Shown: one piece after another, positions 22,000 through 33,397 of the stretch
How the letters are laid out: each line of letters begins with the position of its first letter
Numbering within the stretch: the stretch's first letter is position 1
The notes under the pieces: model-generated
The model's input: the letters and a program-made list of their open reading frames with translations, nothing else
Told to the model about the DNA's origin: nothing
Database searches by the model: none
Assembly: GCA_030674155.1 (NCBI GenBank)
Contig: CM060342.1
Span: 22,423,474 to 22,487,473 of the forward strand
Length of the DNA stretch: 64,000 bases
Origin: Stramonita haemastoma
Lineage: Eukaryota > Mollusca > Gastropoda > Neogastropoda > Muricidae
Reading direction: 5' to 3'
Program-made: the position numbers and the translations under genes

Positions 22000-22735
22000 A
22001 AAAAGAAATCAATAAAACAACATCAAGAAGAAACAAATCATCACAGACCATAGTACAGAACAACATTAATGCATCATGACTTCAGGCTGACCTCTCTCTT
22101 GCTACACATGTCTATCATTTTCATCAGCATAGAAATCTCTTCAACTGCCTTACAATACACACAGTGTCAATGTCACACATCAACAGCAGTATCATCACAG
22201 AATTGTATCAACATGGAAAAAAAATTAAATAATTTGTTTTTTTAATTAAAAAACATTATCAACATGGTGCTATCAAATACAGTATCATCTAAATTATGTA
22301 AAATATTTTTAAAAGATTTCTTTGAATGCTCATCAACTATTGTTTTCTGTCATATGAGTTAAATATGTGTTGTGCTGTCTTTAAGTACCTGATAAAGTCA
22401 AACCCAGAACACCCGACTTCAGCATGGAACAGTATTGTTATGATAAAGTCAAACCCAGCACACCCGACTTAAGCATGGAACAGTATTGTTATCTTTTTAA
22501 GTCTTTCTGGAGAAAAGGTAGGAGAATGGACCAAGAAAGCAGAAAGTAAATGAATAGGTGACAGTAAGAAAAGGAACAAGGCAGAAACAAGAGAAGAAAT
22601 AGAAGGAATGAATTCCTACCACAGAATTTTCAGAAAATGAAGATGCTATCTACAATGACAGATTCTGGCATCCATACTTGGGAAAGGACGGGGGGAGGGG
22701 GGGGTCGCAGAAAGCAAAGACAATAGATGACAACC
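22000..22735. other. Spacer with 50-bp duplication
   Basis: Intron-like spacer. GATAAAGTCAAACCCAGMAC-ACCCGACTT is present twice (about 22,392-22,490). No gene recognised. Confidence 0.6.
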
Positions 22736-22739
22736 ATAC

Positions 22740-23000
22740 CTTGCAGGGAACAAGTTAAAGTTGTCTTGTACAATTCTGATGATGAAGAAGACTGCAGTTC
22801 TAGAGATGAGGTTGTAATGGTGATTATGCAGTTTGGGCAATGATGAAGACTGAAAATATGATGTCGAGTCCTGGTGATGACGAAAACTGATGTTCTGGTG
22901 ATGATGAAGACTGAAGTGCTGGTGATGATGAAGACTGAAGTGCTGGTGATGATGAAGACTGAAGTGCTGGTGATGATGAAGACTGAAGTGCTGGTTGATC
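22740..23000 (-). repeat. Cassette, 22-bp-like units
   Basis: The donor-like end CCCTGCAAG|GTATGG is at 22,740. Repeats of GATGATGAAGACTGAAGTGC-TGGT run to 23,000. The acceptor border is not clear. Confidence 0.7.
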
Positions 23001-23039
23001 AAATCGGTTCGATGGAGAAGTTCTTGTAATTATGCTGCA

Positions 23040-23935
23040 ATGATGAAGATATCTTTGGTGGTGATGAAGAAGTCTTTGGAGTGATGAAGTAGTCCTTGCG
23101 GCAATTAATAGATCTTTGCATTGTGAAGGAAGCCCTTACTCACTCACTCAATCCTCATGGCCCCGCTGAGGGGGGCATAAGGCACAGACAAGGGACCTCC
23201 AGGCAGTCCTATCTTGGGCGAGCCACCGCAATTCATTCCAGGTCTTTGACTTTCCCATTATCTTCATTTCCTCCTCCACAGTCCTTCTCCAAGTCCCGTT
23301 GGCCTCTGTTTCGCTTCCCAGGAGGTGCCCAGGACAAGGCCTCAAGAGGATGTCTGCCTTTCTTCATGCGCAAGACATGGCCAAGCCAGGTCCAGTGCCG
23401 TTGCCTCACCTGCAGCACAATGTTGTTGAAGCGTGTCCTCCTCCAGATTTCCTCATTTGTCGCTCTCTGCTCCCACCTAATCTTAAGATTCCTCCTCAGG
23501 CACCTCCACTCAAAGCCTCTCAACCTGCACTCCAACTTCTTGTTCACTCTCCACGTTTCTGCACCATATAGAAGAGTTGAGCGGACGTTTGAACGGTATA
23601 CATCGAGTCTTGTCCTAGTGCTGAGGGTTGCAGGGCTCCAGACCTTCTTCAGTTTCTTGAATGCCTGAGTGAAGGAAGCCCGTGCAGTGAAGAAAAGGTC
23701 CTAGTTGCAATGAAAAAGCTCCCACAGTGATGAAGAAGTCCTTGCAGTGATGAAGAAGTCCTTGCAGTGATGAAGAAGTCCTTGCAGTGATGAAGAAGTC
23801 CTTGCAGTGATGAAGAAGTCCTTGCAGTGATGAAGAAGTCCTTGCAGTGATGAAAAAGTCCTTCCAGCAGTGATGAAAAAGTCCTTCCAGCAGTGAACAA
23901 TTCCTTGCAGAGACAAACAAATCTTTGCAGCAATA
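23040..23935 (-). repeat. D-type cassette interrupted by a retrotransposon fragment
   Basis: 20-bp units (GAAGAAGTCCTTGCAGTGAT) are homogeneous from 23,720 to 23,860. A 534-bp insertion sits between the two parts, at 23,136-23,669. Confidence 0.8.
23136..23669 (-). mobile_element. 5'-truncated non-LTR retrotransposon, RT carboxy-terminal part
   Basis: Minus strand reads AFKKLKKVWSPATLSTRTRL, VYRSNVRSTLLYGAETWRVN, RWEQRATNEEIWRR and GHVLRMKKGRHPLEALSW, then after a frameshift near 23,310 TWRRTVEEEMKIMGK and NELRWLAQDRTAWRSLVCAL up to a stop. This is the usual region after the reverse transcriptase. Target-site duplication TGAAGGAAGCCC is at 23,124-23,135 and 23,670-23,681. The 3' tail is TGAG repeats. 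Confidence 0.93.
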
Positions 23936-24149
23936 CAGAGTTAGATTTCCCAGAAAATATATAATCTGTTAAATGCTACATCAATACACAGATTATTAGT
24001 CACAAAACACAAACTATACTGCCATAAGTTCATGATTTTTTTTCAGTGGACAATTGGAAAGATTTCATGAGTTGAAATATGAATTTCAAAATGGATACAA
24101 AGTGTATAATGGTGACAGAAACACACACAGAGTCAGACTTTTTTGTGAG

Positions 24150-24390
24150 CCTCCAACTTTCTATTTTTTCCCATCTTTTTTTCTTTCTTTTTTTTCCTTT
24201 TCTTTTTTCTGTTTGTTTTTGTGGGGCCCCCAACCACCTTTTCTTTTCCCCTTTCTTATTTTGTGGGGCCTCCAACCACCTTTTCTTTTCCCCTTTTCTT
24301 TTTTTTCTTTTTTTTGTGGGGCCCCCAACCACCTTTTCTTTTCCCCTTTCTTTTTTTGTGGGGCTTCCAACCACCCCTTTTCTCCACATT
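24150..24390 (+). repeat. Pyrimidine-rich CT block 1
   Basis: Four to five units with the core TGGGGCCTCCAACCACCTTT-TCTTTTCCCC separated by T-rich stretches. It follows a D-type cassette, as in the other blocks. Confidence 0.9.
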
Positions 24391-24399
24391 CCGATTTCC

Positions 24400-24702
24400 T
24401 GAGGTACAATATTCATGTCAAATACTTTTAACACTCATTCAAAAACCAAAACTCAAACCCATCAAACAAAGTGATGTACCAAACAACAGATAACACAAGT
24501 ATGAACGTACACAAACTGAAGTACCATCATTAAGACAGGAGCAGTCTGTCTTGAAGATGCATGAACATTACTAATGCAGCTGTGGTGCTGGTTTTACAAC
24601 AGAACCAAGAGTGTTGCTCCCAATATGTCAGGGCTACTAATCTATGATAATCCCTAATAACATGCACAGATTTTCTTGCACCACAACCTATTCCCTATGT
24701 AT

Positions 24703-24705
<3 letters not shown>
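24400..24705. repeat. Post-CT spacer, copy 1
   Basis: Shares ATTCATGTCA, AAACTGAAGT, GACAGGAGCA/ACATGAGCA, GGTTTTACAACAGAACCAAG and AGTGTTGCT with 36,400-36,790 and 41,060-42,050. All three lead into a CA run. Confidence 0.75.

Positions 24706-24766
<61 letters not shown>
24706..24766. repeat. CA microsatellite
   Basis: A pure CA run at the end of the post-CT spacer. Confidence 0.95.
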
Positions 24767-24768
<2 letters not shown>

Positions 24769-25024
24769 TGTTTGCCACATTCCCACTGACCTGAATATGC
24801 ATAACCTACGTTTCCCTGAGCAGCCCTTTCCCTCAACTTTCCCCTTCTCTAATCATTGCACACATGCTTGGTCATTCCTCTGGCTGTCTCCCCATGCTTA
24901 ATCGATGCAAATATCTATCCACATCTATTTTATCTGAACATCAATTTTTTTATATAAAATTCCCTCTGTCTCTCTACTTTAAACAAACAAAAAACTTACT
25001 TCCCCCATCCCCCAAATAGACACA

Positions 25025-25245
25025 AATCCTTTGGATGAGACAAAACCAAGGTCCCATCTGTGACCACACACTAAATATCTTGTGGACATGTTAAAACCTG
25101 TTCCACCTTTTGGAAGAGTAGGTAATTGTGTGCTGGTGGGAACGGATGACTAAATTGACAAAATTGCAGGCACACAGGGACTAGCTGAAATAAAAACACA
25201 CAAATGCTTGTTCAATATTATCCTTGAAATAAAAGAATTTCTTTG
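25025..25245 (+). repeat. SINE-I 3' part
   Basis: CCTTTGGATGAGACAAAACC, TTTTGGAAGAGTAGGTAATT, GGGACTAGCTGAAATAAAAA, and AATATTATCCTTGAAATAAA. Confidence 0.8.
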
Positions 25246-25690
25246 CTTTCTTTTTTTTTTTTAAATAAAGTCTTCTTTGCCATGAACCTGAATAAACATC
25301 CAATTCCTTTTTTGTAAATATCCAATTTTCTCAATTTTCACCCCTCCCCAAACCACTTTCTTGGTTTCAGGACAGAAAAGTGACCACTGTGTCCATGTAC
25401 CATTGCATCCATCTGTCAGTGTGTTCACATGCAGGGTAAGGGTCAGGGTAAGTGTAAACAGTTAGCTCAGGTTATGGTTAGGATTAGTAGCTGGAACTGG
25501 GCTTGTCAGTCTGAATGTCAGCATGAATGTGGACACAATGGTATGTGGACACAACTGGGTTTGTTTGTTTTTCACACAAATTACTAACCCCACCAAAAGC
25601 AGACGGAATTTCTACAACTTTTAAATTTTGACTCAAATTTAAACCCAAACAACTAAAAAGGCTTCAGGGCTTAAATATTTTCATAAGGAA
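25245..25690. repeat. Dispersed repeat, copy 2
   Basis: Pairs with 15,140-15,590 over about 450 bp with scattered substitutions, in the same orientation. Confidence 0.8.
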
Positions 25691-25880
25691 GGTAGCAGGA
25701 TGGTTTAGATGTTCACCTGTCTAACAAGTAAACTGTGAGGTTCTGGGTTTGATTCCCAGCCTTGCCCTTATTTCCCAGTTTGAGTGGAAAATTTAAAATG
25801 AATGTCTTCTCCAACAAGTCAGACCCTTGTGTACACCGACTTGTGTACATCAAAAGAACCCACGACAGTTAAAAATCAAA
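25690..25880 (+). repeat. tRNA-derived SINE, family III, shorter copy
   Basis: GGTAGCAGGATGGTTTAGAT head and B-box-like GGTTCTGGGTTTGATTCCCAG. It ends near CCCACGACAGTTAAAAATC where an E-type cassette begins. Confidence 0.8.
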
Positions 25881-25899
25881 CAGATGGTGATAATTAAGT

Positions 25900-26487
25900 C
25901 TAAACGATAATAAGGTGTTGGCGTTGTCAACCTCTTAATAACGATGAAATCTTTGCGTCAAAAAGTCCCAGCGATGACAAAGTCCCAGCGATGATGAAGT
26001 CTTGGCGTTGGTGAAGTCTCTTGTGTTGAAAAAGTGTGTATGTTGAAAAAGTCTCTTGTGTTGAAGTTGAAGAAATCTTTGTGTTGAAAAAGTCTTGGAG
26101 AAGATGAAGTCTGGTGTAGATGAAGTCCTGGCTTTGATGAAATCTTAGGGATGATGAAGTCTTGGTGTTGAGATAAAATCTAAGTGATGATGACGTCTTG
26201 ACTTTGTAAAAGTCTCGGCGATGATTAAGTCTTTGTGTTGAGGTCTTGGCACTGATAAAATCTTGGCGTAAGTCTCAGTGATGAAGTCTTCGCTCTCAAG
26301 AGTCTCAGTGTCAATGATGTCTTGGTGATGATGAAGTCCTGGTGATGATGAAGTCCTGGTGTTGATGAAGTCCTGGTGTTGATGAAGTCCTGGTGTTGAT
26401 GAAGTCCTGGCGACGATGCAGATATTGAAGACTTGGCAAAGATGACGTCTTGGCGATGGTAAAGTTTTGAAGTCCAGGTGGCAAGTC
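25900..26487 (-). repeat. E-type cassette 2
   Basis: Minus strand acceptor-like TTTTTGTCATCTTCAG at the right end, then GACTTGCCACCTGGACTTC, degenerate units, and a short homogeneous 17-bp run at 26,325-26,410. Confidence 0.75.
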
Positions 26488-26704
26488 CTGAAGATGACAA
26501 AAATCATAAATATTTTATCTCATAACAGGAAAGAAAATATGTGCATTTATCCTAAAACAAAGAATAACTTTAAAAAAATATTTTAGAAATCACCACAAAA
26601 AATGGTGCAATACAGCATTAATCTATCACGACTTCTATGCAGAAAATACCCACTCTATTTTTATATAAAAAATGTTTACAGATAAAAATGTATATGCATA
26701 ATAC

Positions 26705-27480
26705 CATGGGGTGGGACAGCCTTTGCACTCCTGATCTGATAGTCTGGGATTGAGCCACCATGGAGACGCCCGCTTCAGGGGATTTTACCCTCAACTTGAG
26801 TTAGTGCTGACTCCTCTCCCTCCAAAGTCCTTCAGATGAGACTGTAAACCAAGGCCCCATATGCAAAAACATGCAGAATATCTTGCTTTACAGAAACATA
26901 GTCCATTTGTGTGTTGTTAGAAATGGATGACAAAATTTGTTTTAATGCATGTACACAGATGTTGTCAGAATGTGGAAAAATTAATGGTGGGCAAAACAGT
27001 AGCATGTCCAACATTAGAGTTCTTGCTGAGGTATGAAAAAGATTTATTTATATATGGGGGTAATTCTAGTGGTTAGAATGTTGAGCTTACAATCTGACAA
27101 TGCAGGTTGGAGCCACAACCAAGATGCCCTGTCAACAAACTTTTTCCCCAGGAGTTAACACATGTACCGGCTCCACCCCCCCCCCCCCCCCCCCAGAATT
27201 TTTTTCAGACTAGACTATAAGCTCAAGTCCCTTGTATGTACACACACATAACAATTTGCACACATATGTAAGCTTGTTCCACCTTTTGGAAGAGTAGGCC
27301 ATTGCTTGCCGGTTGAAACGAATAACAAATTTTTGAAAATGCACGCACACTGGTGTGTTTATACGCCATCCTTGAGGCATGAAAGCAGCTACCTTAGTGG
27401 TGAGCAAACAGCTGCATACGCATAATCTCAACACTGGTGAACCTTGGAGCTTTACATACAGTATAAAAGAAAAGAGAGAA
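26705..27480 (+). repeat. Two SINE-I copies, duplicate of 18,240-18,990
   Basis: The same pair as at 18,240 and 18,585, in the same order and with the same truncations. It was therefore copied as a block together with the preceding E-type cassette. A 19-base C-run at 27,176-27,194 is specific to this copy. Confidence 0.85.
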
Positions 27481-27589
27481 AAAATCCTGTACAGTAATAA
27501 TCATCTGTACAAAGATTTATACCTGTACTTGTCTTTCCTCACTACTTTTTCCTCAATAATACAAAGATTTATAGGTGACAGAACTATAC

Positions 27590-28772
27590 CTTGCAGGGAA
27601 CCAGTGAATGACTTTTTTTAAGTTCTGGCAATGACAGTGACCGTGCAGCAATAAAGAAGACCTTGCAGTGATGGAGAAGTCCCTGTGGTGATGGAAAAGT
27701 CCTTGCAGTGATGGAGAAGTCCCTGTGGTGATGGAAAAGTCCCTGTGGTGATGGAGAAGTCCCTGTGGTGATGGAAAAGTCCTTGTGGTGATGGAGAAGT
27801 CCCTGTGGTGATGGAGAAGTCCCTGTGGTGATGGAAAAGTCCTTGCAGTGATGGAGAAGTCCCTGTGGTGATGGAAAAGTCCTTGCAGTGATGGAGAAGT
27901 CCCTGTGGTGATGGAAAAGTCCCTGTGGTGATGGAGAAGTCCTTGCAGTGATGGAGGAGTCCCTGTGGTGATGGAAAAGTCCTTGCAGTGATGGAGAAGT
28001 CCCTGTGGTGATGGAAAAGTCCTTGCAGTGATGGAGAAGTCCCTGTGGTGATGGAGAAGTCCCTGTGGTGATGGAAAAGTCCCTGTGGTGATGGAAAAGT
28101 CCCTGTGGTGATGGAAAAGTCCCTGTGGTGATGGAAAAGTCCCTGTGGTGATGGAGAAGTCCCTGTGGTGATGGAGAAGTCCCTGTGGTGATGGAGAAGT
28201 CCCGGTGGTGATGGAAAAGTCCCTGTGGTGATGGAAAAGTCCTTGCGGTGATGGAGAAGTCCCTGTGGTGATGGAGAGGTCCCTGTGGTGATGGAGAAGT
28301 CCCTGTGGTGATGGAGGAGTCCTTGCAGTGATGGAGGAGTCCTTGCAGCGAAGTCCTTTTGAAGTCCTGATGGTAATGAACTCCTGGTGATGAAAAAATC
28401 CAGGTGATGACGAACCAAGAAGTCCCTGTGATGATGAAGAAGACCAGGTGATGATGAAGATTCGGTGATGATGAAGACCTGGTGATGATGAAGTCCTGGT
28501 GATGATGAAGATCTGGTGATGATGAAGTGAATACCTGGTGATGATGAAGATCTGGTGATGATGAATACCTGGTGATGATGAATACCTGGTGATGATGAAT
28601 ATCTGGTGATGGTGAAGACCAGGTGATGGTGAATACCTGGTGATGATGAATACCTGGTGATGATGAAGACCAGGTGATGATGAAGACCAGGTGATGATGA
28701 ATACCTGGTGATGATGAATACCTGGTGATGATGAAGACCAGGTGATGATGAAGTCCTGGTGATGATGAAGAC
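27590..28772 (-). repeat. A-type exon-like cassette 1, 1,183 bp, both borders
   Basis: Minus strand: CTGTTAGTATTTTCTCCAG acceptor, then 17- and 22-bp units (CATCATCACCAGGTCTT), then about 35 copies of a 20-bp unit (CACCACAGGGACTTCTCCAT), ending TTCCCTGCAAG|GTATAG. The whole length is open in minus-strand frames (436 and 266 codons). No CT block is present in this copy; the others have one in place of the 20-bp part. Confidence 0.85.
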
Positions 28773-29084
28773 CTGGAGAAAATACTAACAGGAATAGGTT
28801 ATCATCCCAAACCAGTGTGTTTTGAGCAAGGCATTCAAAGTAAAATAATAAAAAAAGCATCAAACCAGAAGAAACAAATACTCACAGAACATTGTACAGT
28901 ACTACATTAATGCATCATGACTTTATGCATCCTGCATACCTACCACACATTTTTACAATTTTATTAAAAGTACATTTCTGTTTATTAAAAAAATTCAACT
29001 TTTTTTTTTATAGAATATACAGAATCAGAATGTGAATTTCACTAATCTTTAAGAGCAGTGTCATAGGATACTTTATTAACAGGT

Positions 29085-29430
29085 TGTATTTATTTTTCAT
29101 TTATTTATCTATTTATTATTTCATATCAAGGATAATGGAATAAGCACTCATGTGCTTTGTTTATATCCAGTCCCTGTGTGAAGTTTTGTTAATCTTGTCA
29201 TCTGTTCCAACTGGCACACAATGGCCTACTCTTACAATAACTGAAACAGAATTTAACGTGTGCGCAAGATTTCTGCGTTCATTCACACACAGGGCCTCGG
29301 TTTATAGTCTCATCCGAAGGACTTGACTTGGCACTGATGTTCACTCCTAGGGTAAAATCCCCTCGAACGGGAATTGAACCTGGGTCGTCAAATTGCAAGC
29401 GCAATGTTCTGACTACTAGGCTATCCCGGT
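29085..29430 (-). repeat. SINE-I copy in B spacer, repeat 1
   Basis: Minus strand: GGATAGCCTAGTAGTCAGAA head, B box CCCAGGTTCAATTCCC, AAGTCCTTCGGATGAGACTA, AAGAGTAGGCCATTGTGTGC, tail with ATAAATAAATGAAAAATAAA. The same insertion is found at 44,080, 48,025 and 55,815. Confidence 0.9.
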
Positions 29431-29499
29431 GATGTATCAGATCCTGTACACTAAAGTTCTTTGTATAAAGAATGAACAGGAAAGGTGTCAGAACCATAC

Positions 29500-29674
29500 C
29501 TTGAAGGGAAGCAGTGACAGTTGGCTTTTCAAGTCCTGATGATGAAGATGTTGTCGAGATAAGCAAGTCCTTGTGACAGTGAAGAAGTCCTTGTGGCAGT
29601 GAAGAAGTGAAGAAGTCCTTGTGGCAGTGAAGAAGTGAAGAAGTCCTTGCGATCAAAAAATTCTGGCGAAGATC
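29500..29674 (-). repeat. B-type exon-like cassette, 175 bp
   Basis: Minus strand: TTATGTGATTGCCAG acceptor, GATCTTCGCCAGAATTTTTT, a few 20-bp units, CTTCCCTTCAAG|GTATGG. Its length is identical to the B cassettes at 48,438 and 56,244. Confidence 0.8.
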
Positions 29675-30092
29675 CTGGCAATCACATAAACAGGAATATA
29701 TTATTATCTCCAAAGGCCGATCTGTGTAGGTGATGAGCAAGCTATTTAAACATAAATTGTCGCATGATGATCAATGGTGATGGGGATAATGTAATGATGC
29801 TGCTGTGGAAGTGCATCCGCTTTGAGACTACTTGACTGGGTTGTACCTAAGAAATCACAGATCATAACAAAGTTGTACACTACTGTATCATGACTTTCAC
29901 TCTGTCCATTATCTTGCTACTTTTAAAAAAAATTTAAGCTCTACATTTTTATGTACTACAATATAGAGAATATAAATCTAAAAAATCTTCCAGAGCTGTA
30001 TCATCAAAGACCTTCATCACACAGTGCTATCAGATACAGTACAGTCTTACCTGTTTACGTAAAAATGAATACAATGGGAGACAGAACCATAC

Positions 30093-30306
30093 CTTGCAGG
30101 GAACAAGTAAAAGTTGACTTCTGAAGTCCTGGTGTTGATGAAGTCCTGGTGTTGATGAAGTCCTGGTGTTGATGAAGTCCTGGTGTTGATGAAGTCCTGG
30201 TGTTGATGAAGTCCTGGTGTTGATGAAGTCCTGAGAGTGATAAAGTTCAGGTGATGATTATAACTGAAATCCGAGAGATGATGAAATATCTTGCAGTGAT
30301 GAGATT
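30093..30306 (-). repeat. C-type exon-like cassette, 214 bp
   Basis: Minus strand: TTTTTTCTTTGACAG acceptor, AATCTCATCACTGCAAGAT, six to seven 17-bp units (CATCAACACCAGGACTT), TTGTTCCCTGCAAG|GTATGG. Its length is identical to 45,106-45,319. Confidence 0.85.
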
Positions 30307-30669
30307 CTGTCAAAGAAAAAAATAAGAATACATTGGCTGGAAAGAGAAAGTTGGACCAGCTTATAAACAAGGAAATTAAAAGAATGAAATCAATAACACC
30401 AAGAAAAACCAAATCACAGACCATTATAACATTAATGCATCCTGACTTCATCCAGTCTCCTTTCTTGTGTCACATTGACAGAATTCTATTCAGTACATTT
30501 CTATTTATTGAAAACTCATTTAGAATACACACAGCATCAATTTTATCAACTTCCAAGAGCAGTGTCACCAATGTACTTTATCAACAGTGTCTTACCATAT
30601 CCAGTTCATTTAAAATTGTTAAAAAAACAAAAAACAAAAAAATGAAGAGGACAGGCAACAGAACTACAC

Positions 30670-31490
30670 CTTGAAGGAACTAGTAAAAGATGATTTCTGA
30701 AGTCCTGGCAATGAAGGCATCTTTGCAGTGATGAAGAAGATCTTGAAGTGATGAAGAAGTCCTTATAGTGATGACAAAGTCCTTATAGTGATGAAGAAGT
30801 CCTTGTAGTGATAAAGACCTTGTGGAAATGATGAATTCCTTGTATTGATGAAGAAGTCCTTGTGGTGATGAAGAAGTCCTTGTGGTGATGAAGAAGTCCT
30901 TGTGGTGATGAAGAAGTCCTTGTAGTGATGAAGAAGTCCTTGTGGTGATGAAGAAGTCCTTGTGGTGATGAAGAAGTCCTTGTGATGATGAAGAAGTCCT
31001 TGTGGTGATGAAGAAGTCCTTGTGGCGATGAAGAAGTCCTTGTGGCGATGAAGAAGTCCTTGTGGCGATGAAGAAGTACTTGTGGTGATGGAGAAGACCG
31101 TGTGGCAGTGAAGAAGTCCTTGTGGTGATGAAGAAGACCGTGTGGCAGTGAAGAAGTCCTGGCAATGAAAAAGCCCTTGCAGTGAAGACGTCCTTTCAGC
31201 ACTAAAAATCCCTGACAAAGAAGATGTCCTGGCAATGAAGAAGTCCTTGCAGTGATGTGATTCTTGTGGTAATGAAAACATCTTTGCAATGAAAAAGCCC
31301 TCGCAATGAAGACATTCTTGCAATAAAGAAGTCCTTGCTCTGATGAAGTAGTCCTTGCAGCATTAAGATTGAGGCACTGAAGAATCCCTTGCACCAAAGA
31401 AGTCCTTGCCGCAACAAAAAAGTCCTTGCTGAAATGAAGAGGTCCTTGCAGTGATGAAGAAGTCCTTGCGCCAATGAAGACCCAACAGAT
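30670..31490 (-). repeat. D-type cassette, ~820 bp
   Basis: Donor-like end TTCCTTCAAG|GTGTAG. Homogeneous 20-bp units (CACAAGGACTTCTTCATCAC) run from 30,850 to 31,150, with degenerate 18-20 bp units to the right. The acceptor border is unclear. All three minus frames are open for 160-200 codons. Confidence 0.8.
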
Positions 31491-31659
31491 CCAGAATCTA
31501 TCAGTAACTGATCAATACATAGATTATTACTTATCCAGGACAGATCAATACTCAAGATTATCAGGCAGTAACACAAACCATACTGCCATCTTAAGACCAT
31601 CTTATGGTGACTTCCACACACATACAGTCAGATGTATACTCCAACCTATTTTTTCACAT

Positions 31660-32232
31660 TCTTTTTTTCTTTTTTTTTTCTTTTTTTTTGTGGGGCCCCC
31701 AACCACCTTTTCTTTTCCCCTTTCTTTTTTTTTCTTTTTTTTTCTTTTTTGTGGGGCCTCCAACCACCTTTTCTTTTCCCCTCTTTTTTTGTGGGCCTCC
31801 AACCATCTTTTCTTTTCCCCTTTCTTTTTTTTATGGGGCCTCCAACCACCTTTTCTTTTCCCCTTTCTTTTTTTTTTCTTTTTTTGTCTTTTTTATGGGG
31901 CCTCCAACCACCTTTTCTTTTCCCCTTTTTTTTTATGGGGCCTCCAACCACCTTTTCTTTTCCCCTTTTTTTTTTTATGGGGCCTCCAACCACCTTTTCT
32001 TTTCCCCTCTTTTTTGTGGGGCCCCCAGCCACCTTTTCTTTTCCCCCTTCTTTTTTTTCATCTTTTTTTTTTCCTTTTTTTGTGGGGCCCCCAGCCACCT
32101 TTTCTTTTCCCCCTTCTTTTTTTCAACTTTTTTTTTTCTTCTTTTTTGTGGGGCCCCCAACCACCTTTTCTTTTCCCCCTTCTTTTTTTTCATCTTTTTT
32201 TTTTCCTTTTTTTGTGGGGCCTCCAACCACCT
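31660..32232 (+). repeat. CT block 2
   Basis: About eleven units of the TGGGGCCYCCAACCACCTTT-TCTTTTCCCC core with T-rich linkers, over 90 percent pyrimidine on the plus strand. ORFs on both strands are translations of the repeat. Confidence 0.9.
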
Positions 32233-33014
32233 CAATGATGGAGTCCTTGCAGTGATGGAGTCTTTTTGAAGTCCTGATGGTGATGAACCTCTGGCGATGA
32301 AGAAATCCAGGTGATGAAGAACCAAGAAGTCCCTGGTGATGATGATGAAGTCCTGGTGATAATGAAGTCCTGGTGATGATGAAGTGAAGACCTGGTGATG
32401 ATGAAGTCCTGGTGATGATGAAGTCCTGGTGATGATGAAGACCTGGTGATGATGAAGTCCTGGTGATGATGAAGTGAAGTCCTGGTGATGATGAAGTCCT
32501 GGTGATGATGAAGTGAAGATCTGGTGATTATGAAGTGAAGACCTGGTGATGAAGTCCTGGTGATGATGAAGATCTGGTGATGATGAAGTGAAGACCTGGA
32601 GATGATGAAGTGAAGACCAGGTGATGATAAAGTGAAGTCCTGGTGATGATGAAGACCAGGTGATGATGAAGACCTGGTGATGATGAAGACTTGGTGATGA
32701 TGAAGTGAAGACCAGGTGATGATGAAGTGAAGACCAGGTGATGATAAAGTGAAGTCCTGGTGATGATGAAGTGAAGACCTGGTGATGATGAAGTGAAGAC
32801 CAGGTGATGATGAAGTGAAGACCAGGTGATGATGAAGACCTGGTGATGATGAAGACCTGGTGATGATGAAGTCCTGGTGATGATGAAGACCTGGTGATGA
32901 TGAAGACCTGGTGATGATGAAAATCTGGTGATGATGAAGTGAAGACCTGGTGATGATGAAGACCTGGTGATAATGAAGTCCTGGTGATGATGAAGTCCTG
33001 GTGATGATGAAGTC
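32233..33014 (-). repeat. A-type cassette 2
   Basis: Acceptor TTAGTATTTTGTCCAG at 33,014, 17- and 22-bp units (GATGATGAAGTCCTGGT and GATGATGAAGTGAAGACC-TGGT on plus). It passes directly into CT block 2 at CATTGAG|GTGGTTGG on the minus strand. Confidence 0.85.
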
Positions 33015-33288
33015 CTGGACAAAATACTAACAGGAATAGGTTATAATCCCAAACCAGTGTGTTTTGAGCAATGCATTCAAATGAAAAATAATAAAATAGC
33101 ATCAAGAAAGAAGACACAAATACTCACAGAACATAGCACACTCAAACTTCTATAGGATATATAGAATGTGAGTACCACTTATCTTTCAGAGCAGTGTCAT
33201 AGAATACTTAATTAACAGGGCAGTATCAGATCCTGTACACTAAAGTTCTTTGTGTAAAGAATGAACAGGAAAGGTGACAGAACCATAC

Positions 33289-33397
33289 CTTGAAGGGAAG
33301 CAATAACAGTTGGCTTTTCATGTCCTGGTGATGAAGATGTTGTGGCGATGAAGAAGTGAAGAAGTCCTTGCGATCCAAAAATTCTGGCAAAGATCCC
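33289..33397 (-). repeat. B-type cassette, acceptor lost
   Basis: The donor-like end CCCTTCAAG|GTATGG is intact. The acceptor has changed from GCCAG|GATC to GCCGGGATC. This copy lacks the SINE in its spacer. Confidence 0.75.

Noticed and set aside
23299..23571. Plus-strand ORF over the retrotransposon fragment
   Set aside because: It is antisense to recognisable RT carboxy-terminal coding sequence.
27553..28863. 436-codon minus-strand ORF as a His/Ser-rich protein gene
   Set aside because: The first Met lies in the intron-like spacer, the repeat is open in every minus frame, and no unique domain is present. It is kept only as an exon-like cassette, not called as CDS.
29380..29430. tRNA gene suggested by A- and B-box-like sequence
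   Set aside because: No cloverleaf can be drawn beyond the promoter boxes, and the same head recurs in many dispersed copies with a common body. It is a SINE head.
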